Shown here piece by piece: positions 26,783 to 35,148 of a stretch of 64,000 nucleotides of DNA. Under the pieces are notes generated by a model that was given only the letters and a program-made list of their open reading frames with translations, ran no database searches and was not told the origin of the DNA. The stretch is from HGM12587 sp964602445 (lineage in GTDB: Bacteria; Bacillota; Clostridia; Lachnospirales; Lachnospiraceae). Each line of letters opens with the position of its first letter. The stretch's first letter is position 1. The translations under genes were made by a program, and so were the position numbers. The DNA is taken from positions 154,063 through 218,062 of the forward strand of contig CAZRQV010000003.1 of the NCBI GenBank assembly GCA_964602445.1. Direction: 5' to 3'.

Positions 26783-27658
26783 ATGACACTTTTAACATAC
26801 GAAATTTTTGATGCAGTCGTGCAGGAAAGGAGCTTTCAGAAGGCATCGGTAAGATTGAATATGACACCGTCTGCAGTCAGTCATGCCATTTCTTCCATGG
26901 AAAAAGAAGTAGGTTTTTCACTGTTCATTCGGGGCAAACAGGAAACAGTACTGACGACCCATGGACAGCTGCTGCTGCCTTATGTCCGCACTGTCTTGCA
27001 GAGTGAGGCGACATTGCAGGAAACCATTGCAGAATTTCAGGGACTGGAAAAAGGTACGGTAAAGCTGGGGGTATTTAACAGTGTATGCAGTACCTGGATT
27101 CCGGATATTGTAAAAATCTTTCAGGAAAATTATCCGAGCATCAGAATCGAGATTTATCAGGGAACTTATCAGGATCTGGTGGAATGGCTGAAGAACGGAA
27201 CCATCGATCTGAGCATTATGTCCAGAGAAGAAGCAGAGGGGTTTGAATATGAAATGCTGTGTCGGGACAGACTGTTATGTGTAGTACCCCATGGATTTGA
27301 AACCCAGTATCCGGATCATATTACTTTTGAGGAAATGCGCAATCAGCGGTTTGTAACCCAGTGGTCCAGCTGTGATGCGGATGTACAGTGGGTGTTAAAG
27401 AAGCATGGAATCGAACCGTCCACATACTGTCACGTTATCGATGATATGTCTACCATTGCGATGGTGGAAGCAGGAATGGGAATCTGCATTCTGCCGGAGC
27501 TCTTGATGGGCAAAGGGGAAAAGGTAGACTGGTACCCGATGGAAGAGGAATGTTATCGTGAAGTTGGAGTTATTGCCAACAGTTTCCGTGCTTTGTCTCC
27601 GGCGGTCGGGAAAATGGTGGAAGTGATCAAAAATTACGTTTCAGAAGGAGAAAATTAA
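26783..27658 (+). CDS. LysR-family transcriptional regulator
   Basis: A 291-residue regulator. The N-terminal winged helix-turn-helix covers about residues 1-60 (RSFQKASVRLNMTPSAVSHAISSMEKEVG) and the rest is a periplasmic-binding-like effector domain (TVKLGVFNSVCSTWIPDIVK). Ribosome site AAAGGAGCGG. The effector is unknown. LysR genes often control a divergent neighbour, but here spoIIIAH is codirectional and terminated, so the target is not obvious. Confidence 0.92.
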   Translation: MTLLTYEIFDAVVQERSFQKASVRLNMTPSAVSHAISSMEKEVGFSLFIRGKQETVLTTHGQLLLPYVRTVLQSEATLQETIAEFQGLEKGTVKLGVFNSVCSTWIPDIVKIFQENYPSIRIEIYQGTYQDLVEWLKNGTIDLSIMSREEAEGFEYEMLCRDRLLCVVPHGFETQYPDHITFEEMRNQRFVTQWSSCDADVQWVLKKHGIEPSTYCHVIDDMSTIAMVEAGMGICILPELLMGKGEKVDWYPMEEECYREVGVIANSFRALSPAVGKMVEVIKNYVSEGEN

Positions 27659-27727
27659 AGCATCATTATTTACATTTTTTTGTACATGGAATATACTGAA
27701 AGAAGATGTGTAAAAGGACGGGAAAAC

Positions 27728-28870
27728 ATGAAAAAAAGAGTATTATGTTTAATGTTGGCTGCTGCATTGGTATTTGGCAGCGGTGGGGATGTGTTTGCAA
27801 CTTCAATCAGTAAAGTGCAGAAAGAGCAGACCGAGACAAAAAATAAATTAAATGAAATCAATAAAAGCATCAGTGCGATTGAATCCAAAAAAGCACAGGT
27901 TCGTACAGAACTGTCGAATCTGAATTCCGAGCTGGTAGATACGATGCTGACCTTAGAGGTTTTGGAAGCGGATCTGGAAAGAAAACAGGAAGAAATCGCA
28001 GAAGCACAGGCGGAATACGAACGCTGTAAAAAGCAGGAAGAAGAACAATACGGTGCGATGAAGCAGCGAATCAAATATATGTATGAAACCAGTGATTCTG
28101 ATTATGTAAAATTGCTGCTGGAAGCAAAAAGTATTACCGATCTGGTAAACAGAGCAGACTTTGTTCGTCAGGTGTCTGATTACGATGATGAAAAACTGAC
28201 AGAATATCAGGAAACAAAGGATCAGGTCGCAGAGGCGAAAGCAGTTTTAGAGGAAGAAGAAGCGGAACTGGAAGAAGTGCAGGAAGCACAGCAACAGTAT
28301 AAGGCTGAATTAGACAGTAAGATTGCAGCTGCAAAGGCAAAGCAGGCAGGATTTGAAACGGAACTTGCCAATGCCCAGAAAAAAGCCAAAGAATATCAAA
28401 AGACGATCAAAGAGCAGACAGCTGCCATTCAGAAACTTCAAAAGGATGAAGAAGAAAAGAAGAAGAAAGAACAGGCGACTGCCAGTACAACAACTTCTTC
28501 AGGAAGTACGGCATCTGTCAGCGGAAGCGGTTCAGGAGCATCTATTGCAAGTTATGCACTGCAGTTTGTGGGAAATCCATATGTTCCGGGCGGTACAAGC
28601 CTGACCAACGGAGCAGATTGTTCCGGATTTACCCAGTCGGTGTACAAGCATTTTGGAATTTCAATTCCGAGAACTTCCGGTGCGCAGGCAGCAGGGGGGA
28701 AAAATGTTTCTTTGAGTGAGGTTCAGGCGGGTGACATTATTTATTACGGCGGTCACGTTGCAATCTATATTGGTGGCGGACAGATTGTCCATGCCAGCAC
28801 ACAGAAAACAGGAATCAAAGTCAGTTCCTATTTGTACAGAACACCGATCACTGTAAGAAGATATTGGTAA
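27728..28870 (+). CDS. Secreted coiled-coil NlpC/P60 peptidoglycan hydrolase (PcsB/CwlO-like)
   Basis: A 380-residue exported protein. A signal peptide (MKKRVLCLMLAAALVFGSGG) is followed by a long coiled coil over residues about 30-240, rich in E, K, Q and A. A Ser/Thr/Gly linker follows, then an NlpC/P60 domain with catalytic Cys in GADCSGFTQSVY and His in GGHVAIYIGGGQIVHA. This layout is that of septal or lateral-wall endopeptidases switched on by FtsEX. ATG 27728 is preferred to the upstream in-frame start at 27680, which would block the signal peptide. Confidence 0.93.
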   Translation: MKKRVLCLMLAAALVFGSGGDVFATSISKVQKEQTETKNKLNEINKSISAIESKKAQVRTELSNLNSELVDTMLTLEVLEADLERKQEEIAEAQAEYERCKKQEEEQYGAMKQRIKYMYETSDSDYVKLLLEAKSITDLVNRADFVRQVSDYDDEKLTEYQETKDQVAEAKAVLEEEEAELEEVQEAQQQYKAELDSKIAAAKAKQAGFETELANAQKKAKEYQKTIKEQTAAIQKLQKDEEEKKKKEQATASTTTSSGSTASVSGSGSGASIASYALQFVGNPYVPGGTSLTNGADCSGFTQSVYKHFGISIPRTSGAQAAGGKNVSLSEVQAGDIIYYGGHVAIYIGGGQIVHASTQKTGIKVSSYLYRTPITVRRYW

Positions 28871-28894
28871 TAAAAAATAAAGGAGGATTTATTA

Positions 28895-30685
28895 ATGACG
28901 ATCACAAAGGACATTCAGTATGTTGGAGTTAATGATCATCAGGTAGACTTATTTGAGGGTCAGTACGTAGTGCCAAATGGTATGGCATACAATTCGTATG
29001 TTATCATGGACGAGAAGATTGCCATTATGGATACCATAGACAAGAATTTTACACACCAGTGGCTGGATAATATCCAGAAGGTACTGGAAGACAGAAAACC
29101 GGATTATCTGGTGATCCAGCATATGGAACCGGATCATTCCGCGAATATTGCAAACTTTTTAAATGCTTATCCGGAAGCAGTCGTAGTTTCTTCCGCAAAA
29201 GCATTTGTAATGATGAAAAATTTCTTCGGAACAGATTATGAAGACCGCAGAATCGTAGTGGCAGAAGGAGATACCTTAAATTTGGGAAATCATGTGCTGA
29301 ACTTTGTAGCAGCTCCGATGGTTCACTGGCCGGAAGTTATCGTTACTTATGATTCTTATGATAAAGTTCTTTTTGCAGCAGATGGTTTTGGTAAATTTGG
29401 TGCTCTGGATGTAGAAGAAGACTGGGCATGTGAAGCGCGCCGTTATTATATCGGAATCGTTGGAAAATATGGTCCGCAGGTGCAGACATTGCTGAAAAAA
29501 GCAGCAGATCTGGATATTCAGATCATTTGTCCGCTGCATGGACCGGTGCTGAAAGAAAATCTGGGATATTATATTAACTTATACGATACCTGGTCTTCCT
29601 ATGAAGTGGAAAGCGAAGGAATCGTGATTGCATATACAACTGTTTATGGAAATACAAGAGCTGCAGTAGAACTGATGGCGCAGAAATTAAGAGAAAAAGG
29701 CTGTCCGAAGGTTGTGGTACATGATCTTGCCCGCTGTGATATGGCAGAAGCGGTAGAAGATGCATTCCGTTACGGAAAACTGGTACTTGCTACGACAACT
29801 TACAACGCAGATATTTTCCCATTTATGAAAGAGTTTATCCACCATCTGACAGAAAGAAATTATCAGAAACGTATCATCGGTCTGATGGAAAATGGTACAT
29901 GGGCACCGCTGGCAGCAAAAGTAATGCGCAAAATGTTTGAAGGCAGCAAAAATCTGACATTTATGGATACTACCGTAAAAATCATGTCTGCATTAAACGA
30001 TGAAAGCAAAGCACAGATTGATGCATTATCTGATGAACTTTGCCAGGATTATTTACAGCGTCAGGAAACCACTGCAAACAAAAATGACCTTACCGCTTTA
30101 TTTAATATCGGTTACGGATTGTATGTGGTAACATCAAACGATGGAAAGAAAGATAACGGTCTGATCGTAAATACGGTTTCTCAGGTAACGAATACACCAA
30201 ACCGCATTGCAGTAACGATCAACAAACAGAACTATTCTCATCATGTGATCAAACAGACTGGAATCATGAATGTAAACTGTCTGGATAACACGGCACCATT
30301 CTCTGTATTCCAGAGATTTGGATTCCAGAGCGGACGTACTGTGGACAAATTTGAAGGAATGGAACCATTAAGATCTGATAATGGACTGGCATTCCTGCCA
30401 AGATACATTAATTCCTTTATGTCATTGAAAGTGGAAAGCTATGTGGATCTGGATACACACGGCATGTTTATTTGTTCTGTAACAGAAGCGAGAGTGCTTT
30501 CTTCGAATGAAACCATGACTTATAACTTCTATCAGAATCAGGTAAAACCAAAACCGGAAACAGAAGGAAAAAAAGGCTTTGTATGTAAAGTATGCGGATG
30601 GGTATACGAAGGCGAGACACTGCCGGATGATATCGTTTGCCCGCTTTGCAAACACGGTGCAGCAGATTTTGAACCGATCTCATAG
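28895..30685 (+). CDS. Flavodiiron protein with fused flavin-reductase and rubredoxin modules
   Basis: A 596-residue oxygen or NO reductase. Module 1 (about 1-250) is the metallo-beta-lactamase-like diiron site with HMEPDHS, VHWPEV and CPLHGP ligands. Module 2 (about 258-400) is an FMN flavodoxin (AYTTVYGNTRAAVELM). Module 3 (about 405-545) is a flavin-reductase-like domain (LFNIGYGLYVVTSNDG). Module 4 is a rubredoxin at the C-terminus with CKVCGWVYEGE and CPLCKHG. In Moorella, FprA and the flavin reductase-rubredoxin protein Hrb are separate; here the pair is one chain. Good RBS AGGAGG; terminator follows. Confidence 0.94.
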   Translation: MTITKDIQYVGVNDHQVDLFEGQYVVPNGMAYNSYVIMDEKIAIMDTIDKNFTHQWLDNIQKVLEDRKPDYLVIQHMEPDHSANIANFLNAYPEAVVVSSAKAFVMMKNFFGTDYEDRRIVVAEGDTLNLGNHVLNFVAAPMVHWPEVIVTYDSYDKVLFAADGFGKFGALDVEEDWACEARRYYIGIVGKYGPQVQTLLKKAADLDIQIICPLHGPVLKENLGYYINLYDTWSSYEVESEGIVIAYTTVYGNTRAAVELMAQKLREKGCPKVVVHDLARCDMAEAVEDAFRYGKLVLATTTYNADIFPFMKEFIHHLTERNYQKRIIGLMENGTWAPLAAKVMRKMFEGSKNLTFMDTTVKIMSALNDESKAQIDALSDELCQDYLQRQETTANKNDLTALFNIGYGLYVVTSNDGKKDNGLIVNTVSQVTNTPNRIAVTINKQNYSHHVIKQTGIMNVNCLDNTAPFSVFQRFGFQSGRTVDKFEGMEPLRSDNGLAFLPRYINSFMSLKVESYVDLDTHGMFICSVTEARVLSSNETMTYNFYQNQVKPKPETEGKKGFVCKVCGWVYEGETLPDDIVCPLCKHGAADFEPIS

Positions 30686-30743
30686 AAAATACAATGAAAA
30701 ACTTAGCAAATGCTTAAGTGAATAAGAAAGCAGTTTCAAATAG

Positions 30744-30780
30744 GGTGTAATCTCTGAAAAGGGGTTACACCTGTTTTTTT
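30744..30780 (+). terminator. Terminator of the flavodiiron gene
   Basis: GGTGTAA pairs with TTACACC, extended by AATCTC/GGGGTT-type wobble pairs, followed by TGTTTTTTT. Confidence 0.8.
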
Positions 30781-30877
30781 GTAATCTCAACGTTGCAAAA
30801 AACTTTTGCTCATGTGGAGAAAGAGGGATAAGGGAACACTTGAATTTGCAAAAGAATGTTTGAAAACAAAAAGAAAA

Positions 30878-30902
30878 GGCTTTGACCATTAAGGTCAAAG
30901 CC
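30878..30902 (-). terminator. Terminator of the D-lactate dehydrogenase gene
   Basis: A perfect 10-bp stem (GGCTTTGACC with GGTCAAAGCC). Read on the minus strand it is followed by TTTTCTTTTTG, and it lies 18 bases beyond the stop of the minus-strand gene. Confidence 0.85.
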
Positions 30903-30919
30903 AAAGGTATTGATGAACA

Positions 30920-31921
30920 TTACTGTACGATATTATCTAATGGAAGTCCATGTTCAAATGCATACGCATTTTCCAGTGTAGTGATCGCAATAGACTGAAG
31001 TGCTTCTCTGGTGAAGAATGCCTGATGAGAAGTGATCATTACATTTGGGAAGGATAAAAGACGAGGTACGGTTTCATTAGCAATGATATCAGAAGAATAA
31101 TCTTCAAATACCAGATCGTCTTCATTTTCGTAAACGTCAAGACCAACTGCTGCGAATTTCTTTGCACGAAGCGCATCGATCAGATCTTCTGTGTTGATCA
31201 GACCGCCGCGGGAAGTGTTGACCAGAGTTACGGTATCTTTCATTTTTGCAATGCTGTCTTTGTTGATCATATGGTAAGTTTCCGGGAACAGCGGGCAGTG
31301 CAGAGAGATTAAGTCTGATTTTTCCAGCAGTTCATCCAAGGAAACATAAGTAACAAAATCTTTTAATGCAGGATTTTCGTATTTATCATATGCAATGACT
31401 CTCATACCAAATCCACGGCAGATATTTGCAAATGCAGCACCGATCTTACCGGTTCCGACAACACCTGCGACACCGTTGAAGAAGTTACGTCCCAGAAGTC
31501 CGCTTAAGGTAAAGTCGTTGTTACGAACTTTTCCGTAAGCTCTGTGGATACGGCGGTTGGTTGTCAGTGCCAGTGCCATCGCATGTTCAGCAACAGCTTC
31601 CGGAGAGTATCCCGGAACACGCAGAACTGTCATACCGAATTCTTTTGCAGCTGCAAGATCTACGTTGTTAAATCCGGCACAGCGAAGAAGGATCAGTTTG
31701 ATTCCAAGGTCGTGAAGAACTGTTAAAACAGGACGGCTGAAATCGGAATTTACGAAACCGCAGACTGCGTCATGATCTTTTGCAAGAACTGCAGTATCTT
31801 CATTAATATTTGCTTCAATAAAGTGTATGTCGATTCCGTAAGAACCTTCTCCGTTATCTTCGGTCAGTGCACCGAACCAGATTTTGTCATAATCTTTTGT
31901 ACCAAAAAATGCAATTTTCAA
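30920..31921 (-). CDS. D-lactate dehydrogenase (D-2-hydroxyacid dehydrogenase family)
   Basis: A 333-residue NAD-dependent enzyme expected to reduce pyruvate to D-lactate. The Rossmann motif is VVGTGKIG. The catalytic triad is visible: Arg in LVNTSRGG, Glu in DVYENED and His in ITSHQAFFT. The substrate-side LLRCAGFNNVDL also fits D-LDH. The start codon is TTG at 31921, 9 bases after AGGAGG; no ATG is available. The gene stands alone on the minus strand between its own promoter and terminator. Another 2-hydroxyacid substrate is possible. Confidence 0.9.
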   Translation of the reverse strand: MKIAFFGTKDYDKIWFGALTEDNGEGSYGIDIHFIEANINEDTAVLAKDHDAVCGFVNSDFSRPVLTVLHDLGIKLILLRCAGFNNVDLAAAKEFGMTVLRVPGYSPEAVAEHAMALALTTNRRIHRAYGKVRNNDFTLSGLLGRNFFNGVAGVVGTGKIGAAFANICRGFGMRVIAYDKYENPALKDFVTYVSLDELLEKSDLISLHCPLFPETYHMINKDSIAKMKDTVTLVNTSRGGLINTEDLIDALRAKKFAAVGLDVYENEDDLVFEDYSSDIIANETVPRLLSFPNVMITSHQAFFTREALQSIAITTLENAYAFEHGLPLDNIVQ

Positions 31922-31972
31922 TGTATGATTCCTCCTTTTTCCAAAAGTGAAATTTAATAGTTAGTTTTCTCA

Positions 31973-32001
31973 AATATAGCAGAAATTTAATGGAGGTGCA
32001 A
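31973..32001 (-). promoter_or_regulatory. Promoter of the D-lactate dehydrogenase gene
   Basis: On the minus strand TTGCAC (32001-31996) and TATATT (31978-31973) are 17 bases apart, about 50 bases upstream of the TTG start. Confidence 0.7.
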
Positions 32002-32012
32002 TCATTGATTTA

Positions 32013-32040
32013 TCCTTTTTCAAAAATCCTTTTTCAAAAA
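32013..32040. repeat. 14-bp tandem direct repeat behind the lactate dehydrogenase promoter
   Basis: TCCTTTTTCAAAAA occurs twice back to back (32013-32026 and 32027-32040), starting 11 bases upstream of the -35 box. Its A/T tracts and position suit an UP element or a tandem operator. Confidence 0.75.
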
Positions 32041-32071
32041 TTTGATTAAAAAATCATTTACGAAAAGAGAA

Positions 32072-32300
32072 GCTTTTTCGCAATCAGTATTTTAATTTAC
32101 GCCGTAGGATGAAGACTGTCACGCCCGGCAGGTTCCTTCCTCCTCAGCTAATCACAACCAGCTCCTAAATTCGTCAGCAAAGGCTTCCTCATTAATGAGC
32201 TGCTAGTGCTGGATCTTCGGACTCATCCACTTAACGCCGTGCTTTGGACAGTGCTTCATCATAACGGCTGTGATTTGTAAAAATTCAGTTGCGAAAAAGC
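32072..32300. repeat. 229-bp element with terminal inverted repeats (MITE-like or structured RNA)
   Basis: GCTTTTTCGCAA at 32072-32083 is matched by its exact complement at 32289-32300 (12 bp). A second inner inverted repeat pairs 32101-32120 (GCCGTAGGATGAAGACTGTC) with 32247-32268 with few mismatches. The interior has no complete gene; on the minus strand it encodes a short Cys/His stretch (KHCPKHGVKWM) that ends at a stop. No target-site duplication was found. It may be a non-autonomous transposon remnant or a large folded RNA. Confidence 0.6.
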
Positions 32301-32307
32301 ATGGATT

Positions 32308-32336
32308 TTGGAAAAAGGTAGAATTTGTGTTATAGT
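32308..32336 (+). promoter_or_regulatory. Promoter of the 78-residue gene
   Basis: TTGGAA (32308-32313) and TATAGT (32331-32336) with a 17-base spacer, directly after the inverted-repeat element. Confidence 0.6.
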
Positions 32337-32357
32337 GAAGGAAGAGGTGATGAAAAT

Positions 32358-32594
32358 ATGCGAAAAATGGATTTTCGAATGGAACGTCCGGGACTTGTAA
32401 AACCGGGAGATCAAGTAGCATTAAAAGAAGATGTGGCAAATACTATGGCAGGGATCATGTATTATTATACGATCCGTGAAGCGGTTGCCATGTCCAATAA
32501 TACGAAACAGCGTCTGAAATGTCTGGAAGGAACCGTCACAGAAGTTTTAGAAGATGAAGGCGTATTTACGGTCTGGGTTGAAATTCCGGAATAA
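32358..32594 (+). CDS. Small protein of unknown function (78 residues)
   Basis: Not recognised. From ATG 32358, with GAGGTGA eight bases ahead, it encodes a soluble 78-residue protein with two visible parts: a central helix-like YYYTIREAVAMSNNTKQRL and a C-terminal beta-rich end (LEGTVTEVLEDEGVFTVWVEI). It lies between a good promoter and a strong hairpin, so it is probably a monocistronic real gene. An in-frame TTG at 32325 overlaps the -10 box and is unlikely. Confidence 0.75.
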   Translation: MRKMDFRMERPGLVKPGDQVALKEDVANTMAGIMYYYTIREAVAMSNNTKQRLKCLEGTVTEVLEDEGVFTVWVEIPE

Positions 32595-32606
32595 AATGGA
32601 AATATG

Positions 32607-32642
32607 CACAGAAAACAGGGGAGAATTTCCCTGTTTTCTGTG
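32607..32642 (+). terminator. Hairpin after the 78-residue gene
   Basis: CACAGAAAACAGGG pairs perfectly with CCCTGTTTTCTGTG (14 bp). A T run is missing downstream, though the stem itself holds T4; likely a terminator or stabilising structure. Confidence 0.65.
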
Positions 32643-32776
32643 ATGGGACAAATTTCCAGTGGCTGTGTATTAGATAAAATACAAGATGTTGCGTTTTCCG
32701 TGTTGATTTTTACCAGATAGTCGGGTTATTATGACAAATAGAGAGGCAAAAATCAAGATAAGGAGAATTATAATAC

Positions 32777-34879
32777 ATGGGAAGAATGTATCCAGGTTGG
32801 GAAGGCTTTGAAAAAGCTACATGGACCAACGAAATCAATGTAAGAAGTTTTATCAGACACAACTATACTCCATATGATGGAGATGACAGCTTCCTTGCTG
32901 GACCTACACAGGACACACTGGATCTTTGGGATCAGGTAATGGATCTGACCAGACAGGAAAGAGAAGCCGGCGGAGTGCTTGACATGGACACTAAGATAAT
33001 CTCCACGATTACTTCTCACGGACCAGGTTATTTAAACAAAGAAAAAGAAAAAATCGTAGGTTTCCAGACAGACAAGCCGTTCAAACGTGCACTGATGCCA
33101 TACGGCGGAATCAGAATGGCAGAAAAAGCTTGTGCTGACAATGGATATAAAGTAGATCCGGAAATCAGCGAATTTTTCACAGTTCATAGAAAAACACATA
33201 ATGCAGGTGTATTTGATGTATATACACCGGAAATGAGAGCATGTCGCTCCAGCCATATCATTACGGGACTTCCGGATGCTTATGGACGCGGACGTATCAT
33301 CGGTGACTACAGACGTGTGGCACTGTATGGTGTAGACCGTCTCATCGAAGATAAAGAAGAACAGAAAAGAACAACACGTTCTGCAATGTATTCTGCGGTA
33401 ATCCGTGACCGTGAAGAATTATCAGAACAGATTCGTGCGTTACATCAGTTAAAAGAAATGGCAGCAAGCTATGGCTATGACATTTCATTACCGGCAACCA
33501 ATACACAGGAAGCAATCCAGTGGCTGTATTTTGGTTATCTGGCAGCAGTGAAAGAACAGAATGGTGCAGCAATGTCCTTAGGACGTACTTCTACTTTCAT
33601 TGACATTTATGCAGAAAGAGACTTAAAGAACGGCGTATTTACAGAAGAAGAAATTCAGGAAATGGTAGACCATTTCATTATGAAGCTTCGTCTTGTAAAA
33701 TTTGCCCGTACACCGGAATACAACGCATTATTCTCTGGTGACCCACAGTGGGTAACAGAATCCATCGGTGGTGTAGGTGTAGATGGACGTCACATGGTTA
33801 CAAAGATGTCTTACCGTTATCTGCACACACTTTCCAACCTTGGAGCAGCGCCGGAACCAAACCTGACTGTTCTCTGGTCAGTACATTTACCGGAAAACTT
33901 TAAACGTTTCTGTGCAAAGACTTCTATTGAATCATCTTCTGTACAGTACGAAAACGATGACCTTATGAGATTTACCCACGGTGATGACTATGCCATCGCA
34001 TGTTGTGTATCTTCCATGAGAGTTGGTAAAGAAATGCAGTTCTTCGGCGCAAGAGCAAACCTTGCAAAATGTTTACTCTATGCGATCAACGGCGGTGTGG
34101 ATGAGGTTTCTAAAAAACAGGTAGGACCGAGGTTCATTCCGGTTACTTCAGAATATCTTGATTATGATGAAGTAATGGAAAAATACGATGCAATGATGGA
34201 ATGGTTGGCAGGTGTTTATGTCAATACACTGAATATCATCCACTATATGCATGATAAATATTGTTACGAAAAGATCCAGATGGCTCTTCATGATAAAAAC
34301 GTTACACGATGGTTTGCTACAGGAATTGCAGGTCTTTCTGTAGTAGCAGACTCCCTGTCAGCGATCAAATATGCAAAAGTAAAAGCAATCCGTGATGAAG
34401 ACGGCATTGTTACTGATTATGAAGTGGAAGGAGATTTCCCGAAATTCGGTAATGATGATGACCGTGTTGATGAGATCGCAAGAGAGATCGTTCATACCTT
34501 CATGGAACACGTAAGAAAAAATCATACTTACAGAGGAGGAATCCCGACAACATCAATCCTTACGATCACATCAAATGTTGTTTATGGAAAAGCAACAGGT
34601 TCTACACCGGATGGACGTAAGAAAGGGGAAGCATTTGCTCCGGGAGCAAATCCAATGCACAGAAGAGATACTCATGGTGCAGTTGCATCATTGGCATCGG
34701 TTGCAAAATTACCGTTTATTGATGCACAGGATGGTATTTCCAATACATTCTCCATCATTCCAGGTGCTCTTGGAAAAGATGACCAGGTATTTGCAGGTGA
34801 TCTCGAAGTTGATCTTGACTGCAGCAATGGTGCATGTGCGACACCAACATTGTTTGAAGGATTAGACGCAGAATCATAA
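32777..34879 (+). CDS. pflB: Pyruvate formate-lyase catalytic body lacking the glycyl-radical domain
   Basis: A 700-residue protein that matches PFL from its start to the GALGKDDQVFAG segment. The catalytic Cys pair is present (residues 409-410, in YAIACCVSSMRVGKE), as are YGRGRIIGDYRRVALYG and TPDGRKKGEAFAPGANPMH. The C-terminal Gly-radical loop found in single-chain PFL is absent: after GALGKDD the protein continues with a distinct Asp/Cys-containing tail (LDCSNGACATPTLFEG) and stops. The missing piece is encoded by the next gene. It makes acetyl-CoA and formate from pyruvate and CoA. Confidence 0.95.
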   Translation: MGRMYPGWEGFEKATWTNEINVRSFIRHNYTPYDGDDSFLAGPTQDTLDLWDQVMDLTRQEREAGGVLDMDTKIISTITSHGPGYLNKEKEKIVGFQTDKPFKRALMPYGGIRMAEKACADNGYKVDPEISEFFTVHRKTHNAGVFDVYTPEMRACRSSHIITGLPDAYGRGRIIGDYRRVALYGVDRLIEDKEEQKRTTRSAMYSAVIRDREELSEQIRALHQLKEMAASYGYDISLPATNTQEAIQWLYFGYLAAVKEQNGAAMSLGRTSTFIDIYAERDLKNGVFTEEEIQEMVDHFIMKLRLVKFARTPEYNALFSGDPQWVTESIGGVGVDGRHMVTKMSYRYLHTLSNLGAAPEPNLTVLWSVHLPENFKRFCAKTSIESSSVQYENDDLMRFTHGDDYAIACCVSSMRVGKEMQFFGARANLAKCLLYAINGGVDEVSKKQVGPRFIPVTSEYLDYDEVMEKYDAMMEWLAGVYVNTLNIIHYMHDKYCYEKIQMALHDKNVTRWFATGIAGLSVVADSLSAIKYAKVKAIRDEDGIVTDYEVEGDFPKFGNDDDRVDEIAREIVHTFMEHVRKNHTYRGGIPTTSILTITSNVVYGKATGSTPDGRKKGEAFAPGANPMHRRDTHGAVASLASVAKLPFIDAQDGISNTFSIIPGALGKDDQVFAGDLEVDLDCSNGACATPTLFEGLDAES

Positions 34880-34897
34880 GTACAGGAGGAAAAACGA

Positions 34898-35140
34898 ATG
34901 GCAGCAACACAGAGTCAGATCGACAATCTGGTAGCTTTACTGGATGGATATGTAGAAAAAGGCGGACACCATTTAAACGTGAACGTATTTACAAAAGAAA
35001 CTCTTTTGGATGCACAGGCACATCCGGAAAAATATCCACAGCTGACAGTTCGTGTCAGCGGATATGCAGTAAACTTTGTAAAACTGACAAAAGAACAGCA
35101 GGATGAAGTTATTTCCAGAACCTTCCACGATTCCATCTAG
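34898..35140 (+). CDS. Separate glycyl-radical subunit of pyruvate formate-lyase (GrcA-like)
   Basis: An 80-residue protein equivalent to the C-terminus of standard PFL. It shows GGHHLNVNV, then PEKYPQLTVRVSGYAVNF with the radical glycine at position 55, and LTKEQQDEVISRTFHDSI at the end. It has its own AGGAGG and ATG 18 bases after the pflB stop, with no trace of frameshift or decay. It should dock on the 700-residue body and carry the radical. E. coli YfiD/GrcA is a comparable free domain but there it replaces a damaged PFL end; here the body lacks the domain altogether. Confidence 0.95.
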   Translation: MAATQSQIDNLVALLDGYVEKGGHHLNVNVFTKETLLDAQAHPEKYPQLTVRVSGYAVNFVKLTKEQQDEVISRTFHDSI

Positions 35141-35148
35141 GAGGAACT

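Noticed and set aside
32200..32260. Hammerhead ribozyme core on the minus strand (GGATGAGTCCGAAG)
   Set aside because: The CUGAUGA core and the three-helix layout are not met; resemblance is limited to a short string.
32072..32300. Intact insertion sequence or transposase gene
   Set aside because: Only a short Cys/His peptide is encoded and no DDE or tyrosine motif is seen; kept only as an inverted-repeat element.
34877..34900. Frameshift in a single-chain pflB
   Set aside because: The two pieces are separated by a proper AGGAGG and ATG, both have extra family-unlike end sequence, and neither frame continues into the other.
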